From contig JAHEOA010000051.1 in the NCBI GenBank assembly GCA_018609825.1, positions 32,412 through 96,411 on the forward strand: a stretch of 64,000 nt of DNA. Direction: 5' to 3'. Positions 7,462 through 15,989 of the stretch are shown here, in pieces; position 1 is the first letter of the stretch, and the number at the start of each line of letters is the position of its first letter. A program made the position numbers and the translations under genes. The notes under the pieces were generated by a model, which saw only the letters and a list, made by a program, of their open reading frames with translations, was not told the origin of the DNA and made no database searches. This DNA comes from Candidatus Bipolaricaulota bacterium. GTDB lineage: Bacteria; Bipolaricaulota; Bipolaricaulia; RBG-16-55-9.

Positions 7462-9942
7462 ATGCCCCGCAAGACGTTCATTCCGCAACGGGCGGCACTC
7501 GTCGTGGCGCTCGTCGCGAGTCTGATCGCCGGTTCCGTATCCCTGGGCGCGACGCAGGACGGCGCCCAGGCCCAGACCGCCCACGTCACCCAGATCCAGG
7601 TTCAAGGCAACACGCACGTCGACACCTCGCGGATCCGGTCGGATCTGCCGTTCGATGTGGAGGAGGAGATTTCGCTGCCCGACGACATCGAACGGGCCCA
7701 GACCGCGCTCATGGACGCCGGGCTGTTCCAGAACGCGAGCGTCGACTACCGCATGGCCGAGGACGGGGTCATCGTCATCGTCAATGTGACGGAGAATCCG
7801 GTGATCCAGAAGATCGAGGTCACCGGCAACACCAACTGGAACGCCGACCAGCGGCTCCACATTCCCGTGGTCAATTGGAACGTTCCCTGGCCGTTCGTCG
7901 ACTATCTCGTCACTGACGAGCGCATCGACGAGATCCTGGGCAATTACGACATCAAGACGGGCAACGTGCTCAACACCAAAAAACTGCGCACGGCGCTCGG
8001 CATCAACGAGCAGGGGCAGTGCCAGCCGAATCCGCCGACGCCCAGCATCTGCCACGAGTACCAGAACAAGGGCTACACGCTCGTCGGCTTCAGCCAGGTC
8101 CAGACGGGCGAGACCGTGCGCATCGGCATCGTCGAGGCCGTCATCGAGTCGGTCCAGATCCAAGGCGTCGAAGGCCCGTTCAAGGCCAAGGCCGAAGCGA
8201 TGCTGTCGGGCATCCCGACCGATCGGCCGGCCAAGCAGGAGACGATCCAGCAGGCCGTCCGGTCGCTGAACGAGTCGATCTTTTTCCGCATCCAACAGGT
8301 CGCGCCGCAACAGGGAAGCGCGCCGGACAAGCTCCAACTGCTCGTGCGACTTGCGCCACGCACGTTGATCGAGGAGCCGCAGGCCATCCAGGAGGTTCAG
8401 TTCGAGGGCGCGACAGCGTTCCCCGAATCGGAACTGCAGACCCGCATGGCGTTGCCGGATGGCGAGGTGAGCAACTACGAGTTGCTCGAGTCGTTGCAGG
8501 CCATCTACCAGCTCTACCGGGACGACGGCTTTATGATGGCGACGTTCAAGCGTCAGTCCCTCAATGACGGCGTCCTGACCCTGGCGATCCAAGAGGGTCG
8601 CATTGACGAGATCCTGATCGAGCAGAACGGCTACCAGACCGCCCGAATCACGCCCGAGTCGGGTTTGGAGGAACTCTCGATCGACGCGTCGGCAGGCACC
8701 GGCGAGTCAGGCGACGGGTCGAAGCAACAACAGCAGCGTTCGGAATCGGGTGGCAACGACGGGTTTAAGCGCATGGTGAACGAGTTCGGCACGATGCTCG
8801 GCCAGTTCTTCGGGACCTCAACCACCAGCGATATTCCGCGCACTGAGCCCGAGATCATCCGGACACAGCTCACCTTCGGCGCGGGCGATCTGGCCAATCA
8901 GTTCCGGCTCCAAGAGTCCTATCGGAGGCTTCAGAAGCTCGGTTACTTTAGCAGCGTCAACTACAACTTCGAGCGACTCGATTCCGGAGGCGTCCGCGTG
9001 ATCATCACGGCCGAAGAGAAGCAGAAGACCGGCAGCCTCAACGGCGGGTTCTCCGTCTCCGGTGACGGGCTGGTCGGCCAGCTCAGCCTGAGCGGCAAGA
9101 ACCTCTATGGGCTCGGTCAAGACGTCTCCATCAGCGTTGACCGCGGCGTGGTCGGCGACGCGTCGGCCAGCACCAACTGGAACCTCGACTATCAAGGCCG
9201 CCTGCTCGTGCCGGGGACCGACTCGCTCAACGTCAAGCTCTACAACAAGACCAGCCAAGAGTCCTCAAGCGATCAGGGGAAGTACTGGCTCAAGCGACTC
9301 GGCGGCGAGGCCTCGTTGACCGTGCCGATCAGCGGCGAGGCCCAGACGGAGGTCGGCCTCCGGCAGGAATGGGTGACCAAGGAGTTCCTGGAGCAGGAGG
9401 ACCTGTCGCCGGAGTACAGCCGCGTGTCGGTGGCCTCTTTGGCGTTCAACCAGGACGATCGCAACAACCCGCGGTTCGCCACCCGCGGCGGGCGGCGCGA
9501 GATCTCCATGGAGCGTGCTGGCCTGTTCGGCGTCGGTAGTCCGTTCACCAAGGTCGAAGGGACGATCGTACAACATTGGCCCACCGTGGAGGATCAGACG
9601 ACGGCGCTGCGGTTGGTCGGCAACGCCGGATCCGAGCTGCCGGCGCAAGAGCAGTTCACGCTGGGCAGTTCCACGACGGTGCGCGGCGTGCCCACGGTGC
9701 GCGGCTCGACGGTCGGCTTTGCCAACCTTGAGTACCGCATTCTGCTGGAGGAGCAGGCCAACGTCTCCGTGGCGTTCTTCGCCGACATCGGCACGAACGG
9801 CGACGCTTGGCGCCGATCGGTCGGCGTCGAGGGGCGCGTGACCGCGCCCTATGTGGGCCCGATTCGGCTGGCCATGGCCTGGCCGATCACCGACCGTGTG
9901 GAGACCGTCAAGGCCGTCTTCGGCTTCGGGACGTTCTTTTAG
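7462..9942 (+). CDS. bamA: Outer-membrane protein insertase (BamA/Omp85)
   Basis: BamA folds and inserts beta-barrel proteins into the outer membrane. The 826-residue precursor has a signal peptide (to about AQAQT, residue 38), then POTRA-like repeats recognisable by VTQIQVQGNTHV, VIQKIEVTGNTNW, VIESVQIQGVEG, AIQEVQFEGATAF and a last one near RLQKLGYFSSVNY, and a C-terminal barrel (from about residue 520) that ends in Phe (FGFGTFF), the usual beta-signal. A Gln/Ser-rich, low-complexity linker at about 405-430 sits between POTRA 4 and 5, which is unusual. It directly precedes two Skp-like chaperones and fabZ. This gene is the main evidence that the organism has an outer membrane. Confidence 0.93.
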   Translation: MPRKTFIPQRAALVVALVASLIAGSVSLGATQDGAQAQTAHVTQIQVQGNTHVDTSRIRSDLPFDVEEEISLPDDIERAQTALMDAGLFQNASVDYRMAEDGVIVIVNVTENPVIQKIEVTGNTNWNADQRLHIPVVNWNVPWPFVDYLVTDERIDEILGNYDIKTGNVLNTKKLRTALGINEQGQCQPNPPTPSICHEYQNKGYTLVGFSQVQTGETVRIGIVEAVIESVQIQGVEGPFKAKAEAMLSGIPTDRPAKQETIQQAVRSLNESIFFRIQQVAPQQGSAPDKLQLLVRLAPRTLIEEPQAIQEVQFEGATAFPESELQTRMALPDGEVSNYELLESLQAIYQLYRDDGFMMATFKRQSLNDGVLTLAIQEGRIDEILIEQNGYQTARITPESGLEELSIDASAGTGESGDGSKQQQQRSESGGNDGFKRMVNEFGTMLGQFFGTSTTSDIPRTEPEIIRTQLTFGAGDLANQFRLQESYRRLQKLGYFSSVNYNFERLDSGGVRVIITAEEKQKTGSLNGGFSVSGDGLVGQLSLSGKNLYGLGQDVSISVDRGVVGDASASTNWNLDYQGRLLVPGTDSLNVKLYNKTSQESSSDQGKYWLKRLGGEASLTVPISGEAQTEVGLRQEWVTKEFLEQEDLSPEYSRVSVASLAFNQDDRNNPRFATRGGRREISMERAGLFGVGSPFTKVEGTIVQHWPTVEDQTTALRLVGNAGSELPAQEQFTLGSSTTVRGVPTVRGSTVGFANLEYRILLEEQANVSVAFFADIGTNGDAWRRSVGVEGRVTAPYVGPIRLAMAWPITDRVETVKAVFGFGTFF

Positions 9943-9960
9943 GGGAGGCTTGAAGCAACC

Positions 9961-10713
9961 ATGAAACAGTCCGTCACCATCGGAATCGTAGGCGTTATCG
10001 CGCTGGCCGTAGGGCTTTTGATCGGCTCCCAGGTGTTCGGCGGTTCGAGCGCCCAAAACGTCGATGAGCTCCAACAGCAGATCAGCATCTTGGATCAACG
10101 CATCGAAGACCTGGAGGGCGAATTTGCCGGGCAAGATCAAGTCACTTCGCTCCAGGAGCGCCTAAACCAGCTCGAGCAACGGATCCAGGAGATCCAGAGC
10201 GGAGACAGCCAAGCGCTCGCCGACCGGATCTCGCAGCTGGAAAGCCGCATACAGACGATCTCCGGGAGCGGGTCCGGAGATGGAACCACATCATCAAGCA
10301 ACGGCTCGTCGAGGTGGGGCAACGTCGCCGTGGTGCGCGTGGACGAGCTTGCCACCCGGTATCAGGAAGAGAACCCGGATGTCAAGCAGCGACTGCAGGA
10401 GGAAGTGCAGCGCCTGCAAGGTCAGATGCAATCGTTGCAACAAAAGGTCCAAAGCGGCGAGATGTCGCAATCTGAGGCTCAGCTTCAGGCGACCCAGTTG
10501 CAGCAGAAGCTCCAGGACGTCACGTTGGAGGTCGTGGCGCAGCCGATTCAGGCGGCGGTCCAAGCGATCGCCCAGGAACGCGGCTACACAGCCGTGTTCA
10601 ACGTCCAGGACACGATCATCTATCGCCAAGAAGGCTTGATGGATAACATCACGTCGTCGGTCTGGGATCGCCTGCAAGCGGCGTCGACAAGCGGCAGCAA
10701 CGGCAGCCAGTAA
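9961..10713 (+). CDS. Skp/OmpH-family periplasmic chaperone, first copy
   Basis: A 250-residue protein with an N-terminal hydrophobic segment (MKQSVTIGIVGVIALAVGLL) that is a membrane anchor or signal, a coiled-coil stretch (about 35-100, rich in Gln/Leu), a Gly/Ser linker, and a C-terminal OmpH-type domain (WGNVAVVRVDELATRY, long helical pair, QERGYTAVF, IIYRQ and a closing helix). Skp holds unfolded outer-membrane proteins in the periplasm. It lies 18 bases after bamA with a GGGGAGG ribosome site. The extra N-terminal coiled coil makes it longer than E. coli Skp (about 160), suggesting the chaperone is tethered to the inner membrane. Confidence 0.8.
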   Translation: MKQSVTIGIVGVIALAVGLLIGSQVFGGSSAQNVDELQQQISILDQRIEDLEGEFAGQDQVTSLQERLNQLEQRIQEIQSGDSQALADRISQLESRIQTISGSGSGDGTTSSSNGSSRWGNVAVVRVDELATRYQEENPDVKQRLQEEVQRLQGQMQSLQQKVQSGEMSQSEAQLQATQLQQKLQDVTLEVVAQPIQAAVQAIAQERGYTAVFNVQDTIIYRQEGLMDNITSSVWDRLQAASTSGSNGSQ

Positions 10714-10745
10714 CGATCACGTCCAGAGAGAGCAATGGTGAGAGC

Positions 10746-11582
10746 ATGAAGAGCGGGACGATAACGGCCGTGATCGGGATCTTACTGGTTGTCGGCTTGG
10801 CCCTGGGCGTCGTCGCATGGCAAGGGCTTCAGCAACGGTTGACCACACTGGAAAGTCGCGTTGAGCAACTGAGCCGACAGTCGCAGACCGTCTCGCCCGA
10901 CCGGGTGGACCAGCTCAGCCAACGGACCGAGCAGGTCGGCACGGAGTTGGACGATCTGACCGCGCGCATCGGCGACTTGGGGGATCGCCTCTCCAGCCTC
11001 CAGCAGCAAGTCGACAACGCCAACTCGGGGTCCTCGAGCGGCAATGCTTCGGGAGACAGCTTCCAGTTCGCCTATGTCGACATGTTCCAGGTCCTCCAAG
11101 ACCTGCAAGACAGCCCGCTTGTTGCCGAACCATTGCAAGAATACCGCGAGGAGCAGCAACGCATCGAGCAACAGAAGGAAGAGGTCCGACAACGTTTCCA
11201 AGCTGGCGAGATCACCGCGTCCGAACGGGATCAGCGCCTGAGCGAGCTGGACGCCCAGTTGCAGCAGCTGAACCTCCAGTTGTCCGCGCCCATTCAGCAG
11301 AACATGGTCGAAGTCATCCGCCAGATCGGCGAAGACCGGGGCTACGATCTGGTGATCGACAACCCGGCGAGCCAGTACAACGCCATCGTGCTGTACTCCC
11401 AATCGGCCCAGGTGGACGACATCACCAGCCAGGTCGTCGAACAGCTCAAACAACGGCTGCGCGCGCAACAGAGCGACCAGGATGAGCCATCGGACAACGA
11501 CGCCTCGGGCAGCGACGGTGGCTCCGAGGACAACCCCGACGAAGGCGACTCCGCCAATGGCGAATCCGCCCAGGACGAATAG
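10746..11582 (+). CDS. Skp/OmpH-family periplasmic chaperone, second copy
   Basis: A 278-residue paralogue of the preceding gene with the same plan: hydrophobic N-terminus (about 4-25), coiled coil, Ser/Gly linker (NSGSSSGNASG), then an OmpH domain with FQFAYVDMFQVLQDL, a long Glu/Gln-rich helical hairpin and EDRGYDLVIDNP. It differs in having a strongly acidic, disordered tail of about 35 residues (DEPSDNDASGSDGGSEDNPD). Tandem duplication of skp next to bamA is known in several diderm phyla; the two copies may form heterotrimers or serve different clients, which is inference. It is followed after 10 bases by fabZ. Confidence 0.78.
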   Translation: MKSGTITAVIGILLVVGLALGVVAWQGLQQRLTTLESRVEQLSRQSQTVSPDRVDQLSQRTEQVGTELDDLTARIGDLGDRLSSLQQQVDNANSGSSSGNASGDSFQFAYVDMFQVLQDLQDSPLVAEPLQEYREEQQRIEQQKEEVRQRFQAGEITASERDQRLSELDAQLQQLNLQLSAPIQQNMVEVIRQIGEDRGYDLVIDNPASQYNAIVLYSQSAQVDDITSQVVEQLKQRLRAQQSDQDEPSDNDASGSDGGSEDNPDEGDSANGESAQDE

Positions 11583-11592
11583 CGAGGCTCGC

Positions 11593-12045
11593 GTGAGCGA
11601 ATCGTCCGTCTTGGAGCTGTTGCCGCTCCGCTTCCCCTTTTTGATGGTCGATCGGGTGCTGGAGCGCACCGAGGATCGGGCCGTGGCCCTCAAGAACGTC
11701 AGCCAGAACGAGTGGATGTTCGAGGGCCACTTCCCCGGGCGTCCCGTGATGCCGGGCACGCTGCTGGTCGAAGGCATGGCTCAGACGGCGGGCCTACTCA
11801 TCGCGGGGCTGACCGGCAGCGATCGGGCGCTCGGGTATCTTGTGGGCGCCGACCACGCCCGATTTCGTCGTCAGGTTGGACCTGGCGATCAGATCGTCTA
11901 CGAGGCCAAGCTGCTGCGTGCGCGGCGATCGCTGTTCCGGTTCGAGGCGGAGGCGCGGGTCGACGACGAGGCCGTCGCCAAGGCGACGATCTCCCTCATG
12001 GCTGAAACGCCCGCCGACCCCGAGTCGGCCACCGACGGATCATGA
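11593..12045 (+). CDS. fabZ: 3-hydroxyacyl-ACP dehydratase
   Basis: FabZ removes water from 3-hydroxyacyl-ACP in fatty-acid elongation. The 150-residue hotdog protein contains the active-site motif EGHFPGRPVMPG (His46) and the catalytic Glu60 in LVEGMAQ. The GTG at 11593 is chosen as start: it follows CGAGG, lies 10 bases after the previous stop and gives the family's N-terminus (LELLPLRFPFLMVDRV); a longer in-frame extension from 11482 would only translate the acidic tail of the upstream gene in another frame. In LPS bacteria fabZ in this position sits between lpxD and lpxA; here neither is present. Confidence 0.95.
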   Translation: MSESSVLELLPLRFPFLMVDRVLERTEDRAVALKNVSQNEWMFEGHFPGRPVMPGTLLVEGMAQTAGLLIAGLTGSDRALGYLVGADHARFRRQVGPGDQIVYEAKLLRARRSLFRFEAEARVDDEAVAKATISLMAETPADPESATDGS

Positions 12046-12226
12046 GCGAGCACGGCTCCGATACCGGCAAGGAGAGTGCCCTGCGCACGTAAGGTCGTCT
12101 GTCCGCTGGGCAGGCCGCCTGCGTCTTCCGGCGCTGTTCTCAGCGTCCATTCCGCATCCCACCTTTGGGCTCCTGTTCGGCGAGTCCGTCTCCCTACGAT
12201 GAGAGGCCACAACGAGGGGGGATGGA

Positions 12227-13555
12227 ATGGCCGAGGGAGTGCCCATCTGTCGACAGCGCGTGGCCGTGCTCGGGGCCGGACGGACGGGACTGGCGACGGT
12301 TCGATATCTGGCCAAGCGCGGCGCGGACGTCTTGCTGAGTGACGTTCGCTCACTTCCCGACAACGTGAAGCGGGAGTTGGCGTCACTGGGTGTGGCTTGG
12401 GAAGAGCAGGGCCACTCCGATCGGGTTCTGTCGGTGGACGTGCTCGTTCCCTCTCCTGGTATCCCGCTGGCGTGCCCCGTTGTTCAACGGGCACGGGCGC
12501 GGGGCGTAACCGTCTTGGGGGAGCTGGAACTCGCCTATCGGCAATGCCCAAGCGACCGGATCGTGGCCGTGACCGGTACGGTCGGCAAGACGACCACGAC
12601 ACTGTTGGTATCAGAAATACTTACCCAACATGGTCATCCCGTCGTCACGGCCGGCAACGTCGGGACCCCGTTCATTGAGGCCATGGCGAGCATTGATCCC
12701 GGCACGATCGTGGTTCTCGAGGTGAGCAGCTTCCAACTGGAATACGTCGAGCGATTCCGGCCGCAGGTCGGCGTCCTGACGAGGTTCTCGCCGCACCATC
12801 TGGACCGCCACGGCACCCCCGAGGCCTACTTCCGAGTGAAAGCCCGCCTGTTTCGGAACCAGACCGACAGGGATGCCGCTGTCATCCATCAAGAGGCGCC
12901 GCCGTTGGACGATCTCCCATCCGTCCAGCAACGCTTTTCGGCGCATGGGATCGATGACGAGCGATGGCCCTTCCATCAGCGTGAGAACCTGGCTGCGGCC
13001 TTGAGAGCCGCTCGCTGCGTCGATCCGCACGTTTCGCTGAACGGGGTTGATCTCGAGCGAGCGCTGCGGCTTCCGCACCGATTGGAGACGGTTTCGACCG
13101 TCGACGGGACGCGATTCGTCAACGACTCCAAGTCGACGACGCCGACCGCGACGGTCGCGGCGTTGCGGGCGTTTCCCGATCGGTCGTTGGCGCTGGTCCT
13201 CGGCGGGCGCTCGCAAGGCGAGGACCTCGCAGCGTTGACCGACGAAATTGCTCGTTCTTGCGTCGATGTCGTCTACCTCATGGGCGACGCGCGACGCCGG
13301 TGGATGCGGCGTCTCCGGGCCGCCGGCTGTCGCCACATAAGGCCGATCGCGTCGTTTGATCAACTCGTGCGCAGCGTTCAGCGCCATCGCCCGGACGTCT
13401 GTCTCTTTTCCCCGGGAGCGGCCAGCTTCGATCAGTATGCCGGCTACGGCGAACGCGGCGCTGCCTTTCGTTCGGCGGTCGCGGCCCATGCCCAGACACG
13501 AGTCACCCCACTGGGTGATCAAGCGGGTCCGACGCTCGAGCGTCGGTCCTTCTGA
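12227..13555 (+). CDS. murD: UDP-N-acetylmuramoylalanine--D-glutamate ligase
   Basis: MurD adds D-Glu to UDP-MurNAc-L-Ala in the cytoplasm. The 442-residue protein has the N-terminal Rossmann domain (VAVLGAGRTGLATVRYL), the ATP-binding loop GTVGKTTTT, the central motif LEVSSFQLE, and the C-terminal ligase domain (RFVNDSKSTTPTAT, SPGAASFDQYAGYGERG). A purine-rich ribosome site (GAGGGGGGATGGA) precedes ATG 12227. It opens the murD-ftsW-murG-murC-murB-ftsQ-ftsA-ftsZ cluster after a 181-base gap from fabZ that shows only a weak -10-like TACGAT at 12195. The catalytic loop HHLDRH replaces the more usual NHLDRH. Confidence 0.95.
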   Translation: MAEGVPICRQRVAVLGAGRTGLATVRYLAKRGADVLLSDVRSLPDNVKRELASLGVAWEEQGHSDRVLSVDVLVPSPGIPLACPVVQRARARGVTVLGELELAYRQCPSDRIVAVTGTVGKTTTTLLVSEILTQHGHPVVTAGNVGTPFIEAMASIDPGTIVVLEVSSFQLEYVERFRPQVGVLTRFSPHHLDRHGTPEAYFRVKARLFRNQTDRDAAVIHQEAPPLDDLPSVQQRFSAHGIDDERWPFHQRENLAAALRAARCVDPHVSLNGVDLERALRLPHRLETVSTVDGTRFVNDSKSTTPTATVAALRAFPDRSLALVLGGRSQGEDLAALTDEIARSCVDVVYLMGDARRRWMRRLRAAGCRHIRPIASFDQLVRSVQRHRPDVCLFSPGAASFDQYAGYGERGAAFRSAVAAHAQTRVTPLGDQAGPTLERRSF

Positions 13556-13624
13556 GACGTTCGCTGAAGCCCTACAAGAGAACGTGCTCGTTCATCAGCC
13601 GACTCCAAGATTCGGGGGTATCGT

Positions 13625-14869
13625 ATGAGGGGGACCGTTGGGACCATGGCCGATCCGCGCGCCGCCACGCGTCCGAGCCGGCCGCTGGTCGCCACCGAGG
13701 GCACGCTTCTGGTCGCCACGGGCACCCTGGTCCTATTGGGGTTGCTGATGGTGGCCTCCGCGAGCATCCCCGTCTCCGAATCGATGTATCAACGGCCGGG
13801 TTATCTGTTTCTGAAGCAGGCGGTCGCCGCCGCCGTCGGCCTCGGCGCGATTGGGGTCTTGATGCGCGTCGACTATCGCCGTTGGATGCGCTACGACGCG
13901 GCGTTGCTGCTGGGCGCGCTCGGCCTGTCCGCGCTGACGCTGGTTCCGACGCTGGCGCCCGACGGCCTGTGGCTGCGACTGGGCCCGGCCTCGTTTCAAC
14001 CCACGGAAGTGGCCAAGCTGGCGCTCGTCGTCGCGCTGGCGTCCGCCTTGGTTCGCAAGCGCGACAACGGCGATCTCCAGTCGTTGACTAGCGGGGTGAT
14101 CCCGGCCGTGGCGCTGGCCGCCCCCTTTGCGTTGATTGCGTTTCTGCAGCCGGACTTTGCGCTGGTCGTGCTCTACGGGGCGTTGGCCGGGTTCATGCTC
14201 TGGATGGCCGGCGCTCGGCTTCGCCATCTAGCCGCCCCCGTATTGGCCGCTCTGCCGATGTTGTTCGCGATGCTCTGGTCGGCCCCGTATCGCCGCGAAC
14301 GGCTCTTGACGTTCCTCAATCCGCTGTCGAATCCGCGCGACGAGGGCTATCACCTGCTGCAATCGTTTGTGGCGCTCGGCTCGGGGGGCCTGACAGGCCG
14401 TGGACTCGGCGCCAGCCGCGAGAAGTGGCTCTATCTCCCGTCGGCCTACAACGACTTCATCGTCTCCATTGTCGGCGAAGAGTTGGGATTCTTGGGCGTC
14501 GTTCTCATGATCGGCTTGATCGGCGTCGTCGTGGGATGCGGGGTTCGCATTGCCCTGTATGCCACCGACTTTTTGGGGTTTCTGCTGGCCTCGGGGCTGA
14601 CGTTTGCGATCGCGATCCAGGCGGCCGTCAACGTGGGCGTGGCCGTCGGCGCGCTGCCCGTGACGGGGTTGACGCTGCCGTTGGTGAGCTACGGCGGATC
14701 GTCGCTGATCGTCTCCATGGCCATGATCGGCATTCTGCTCAGCATCGCTCGACACACCGATTCTTCGGAAGGAGCATTGCATGACCGTGTTGGTCGCCGG
14801 CGGCGGGACCGGAGGGCATCTCTACCCCGCGCTGGCGCTGATCGAGGCGCTCCGTCGCCGCTACGGTGA
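13625..14869 (+). CDS. ftsW: Septal peptidoglycan polymerase (SEDS glycosyltransferase)
   Basis: FtsW polymerises lipid II into glycan strands at the septum together with FtsI. The 414-residue protein has about ten hydrophobic segments and SEDS family motifs: WLRLGPASFQPTEVAKLALV, FLQPDFA, the large extracytoplasmic loop with NPLSNPRDEGYHLLQS and GLGASREKWLYLPSAYNDFI, and LPVTGLTLPLVSYGGSS. An alternative start is ATG 13646. The normal C-terminus would be near SIARHTD, but the frame runs on 30 codons, through the whole start region of murG, giving an Arg-rich tail. That 89-base overlap is unusual and may reflect a lost stop codon. Confidence 0.93.
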   Translation: MRGTVGTMADPRAATRPSRPLVATEGTLLVATGTLVLLGLLMVASASIPVSESMYQRPGYLFLKQAVAAAVGLGAIGVLMRVDYRRWMRYDAALLLGALGLSALTLVPTLAPDGLWLRLGPASFQPTEVAKLALVVALASALVRKRDNGDLQSLTSGVIPAVALAAPFALIAFLQPDFALVVLYGALAGFMLWMAGARLRHLAAPVLAALPMLFAMLWSAPYRRERLLTFLNPLSNPRDEGYHLLQSFVALGSGGLTGRGLGASREKWLYLPSAYNDFIVSIVGEELGFLGVVLMIGLIGVVVGCGVRIALYATDFLGFLLASGLTFAIAIQAAVNVGVAVGALPVTGLTLPLVSYGGSSLIVSMAMIGILLSIARHTDSSEGALHDRVGRRRRDRRASLPRAGADRGAPSPLR

Positions 14870-15989
14870 CGCGCTGACCATCGGGCATGTCGGGACGTCC
14901 CGAGGACTGGAATCCCATGTCCTGGCGGATTGGCCCGACGTCCAGCGTCACGCCATCCACGCGCGCGGCGTGCTGCGTGAGCTCTCCGTGACGGCCATGG
15001 CGTCGCTCGGAGCGAACGTCCTCGGCCTCGGAGAGTCCTTGGCGATCCTGCGTCGCGTCCGTCCGAGCGTCGTCATCGGGACGGGCGGCTACGCGTCATT
15101 TGCTCCGGTTCTGGGCGCGTCGATGTTGGGCATTCCGACGATCATCCACGAACAGAACGTGCGGCCGGGCCTGGTGACGCGGCTGCTGGCCCCACGCGTC
15201 GATCACGCCTTTGTGAGCTTTCCCGATACCGCCCAGGGGCTGAACGCGCCCCACACATCGGTGATCGGCGTGCCGCTGCGCGACGCCGTTCGACGCTTGC
15301 GCCAGCGGTCCGGTCAGGACGCGAAATGGGAACTCGGCCTGACCCCCGAACGTCCGCTGGTTCTGGCCATGGGCGGATCCCACGGCGCCCGCCCGATCAA
15401 CGACGCGTTGCTGTCGGGATGTGAGGCCTTCCGGAATCGAAACGCCCATCTGGCAGTCATCGCCGGGCGGGACGCGGAACGGTTGCGAAGCGACGCCCCG
15501 GATGCCGGCTGCACGGTCATTGACCACACGCCGAACGTCGGCCTCTGGATGCGGGCTGCCGACGTCGCGGTCTCACGGGCGGGTGGCGCGACGCTGAGCG
15601 AGTTGGTCGCGCTGGGCGTTCCCACGATCGCCGTGCCCTGGCCCGACGCCGCCGACGACCATCAGACCGCCAATGCGCGTTGGTTTGCCGACCGCGGCGC
15701 GTGTCGGTGGCTGAGCGAACGGGATTTGGACGAGACGAGATTGCGAGAGGAGACGTTGTCCCTGCTCGACGGTTCGGCGGATCGCGCGGCCCTGCGCGAC
15801 GCCTGCCACCGCTTGGCCCAAACGGAGGCCCATGATCACCTGATGAGGGAGGTTGACCGGTATCTACGCCATGATTCCCCTGCGCGAGTCGTACCATTTT
15901 ATCGGCATCGGCGGCGATGGCATGAGCGCCTTGGCTTGGCTGCTTCACGAGCGCGGGCACTCGGTGAGCGGATCGGATCTTCGCGATAA
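14781..15989 (+). CDS. murG: UDP-GlcNAc--undecaprenyl-PP-MurNAc-pentapeptide transferase
   Basis: MurG makes lipid II from lipid I on the inner face of the membrane (GT28 family). Motifs: VLVAGGGTGGHLYPALALIE at the N-terminus, HEQNVRPGL, GGSHGARPIN, and the donor-binding SRAGGATLSELVALGVPTI. An AAGGAG site precedes ATG 14781. The protein is 402 residues; family members end around residue 360, and here the last 40 residues are translated from the 5' part of murC in a different frame and are basic (YRHRRRWHERLGL). The overlap with the chosen murC start is 119 bases, the second long overlap in a row in this cluster. Confidence 0.95.
   Translation: MTVLVAGGGTGGHLYPALALIEALRRRYGDALTIGHVGTSRGLESHVLADWPDVQRHAIHARGVLRELSVTAMASLGANVLGLGESLAILRRVRPSVVIGTGGYASFAPVLGASMLGIPTIIHEQNVRPGLVTRLLAPRVDHAFVSFPDTAQGLNAPHTSVIGVPLRDAVRRLRQRSGQDAKWELGLTPERPLVLAMGGSHGARPINDALLSGCEAFRNRNAHLAVIAGRDAERLRSDAPDAGCTVIDHTPNVGLWMRAADVAVSRAGGATLSELVALGVPTIAVPWPDAADDHQTANARWFADRGACRWLSERDLDETRLREETLSLLDGSADRAALRDACHRLAQTEAHDHLMREVDRYLRHDSPARVVPFYRHRRRWHERLGLAASRARALGERIGSSR

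Noticed and set aside
11482..11592. N-terminal extension of fabZ
   Set aside because: It only reads the acidic tail of the second skp in another frame; the GTG at 11593 gives the family N-terminus.
12046..12226. Promoter in front of murD
   Set aside because: TACGAT at 12195 has no acceptable -35 at 16-18 bases; not listed as a promoter.
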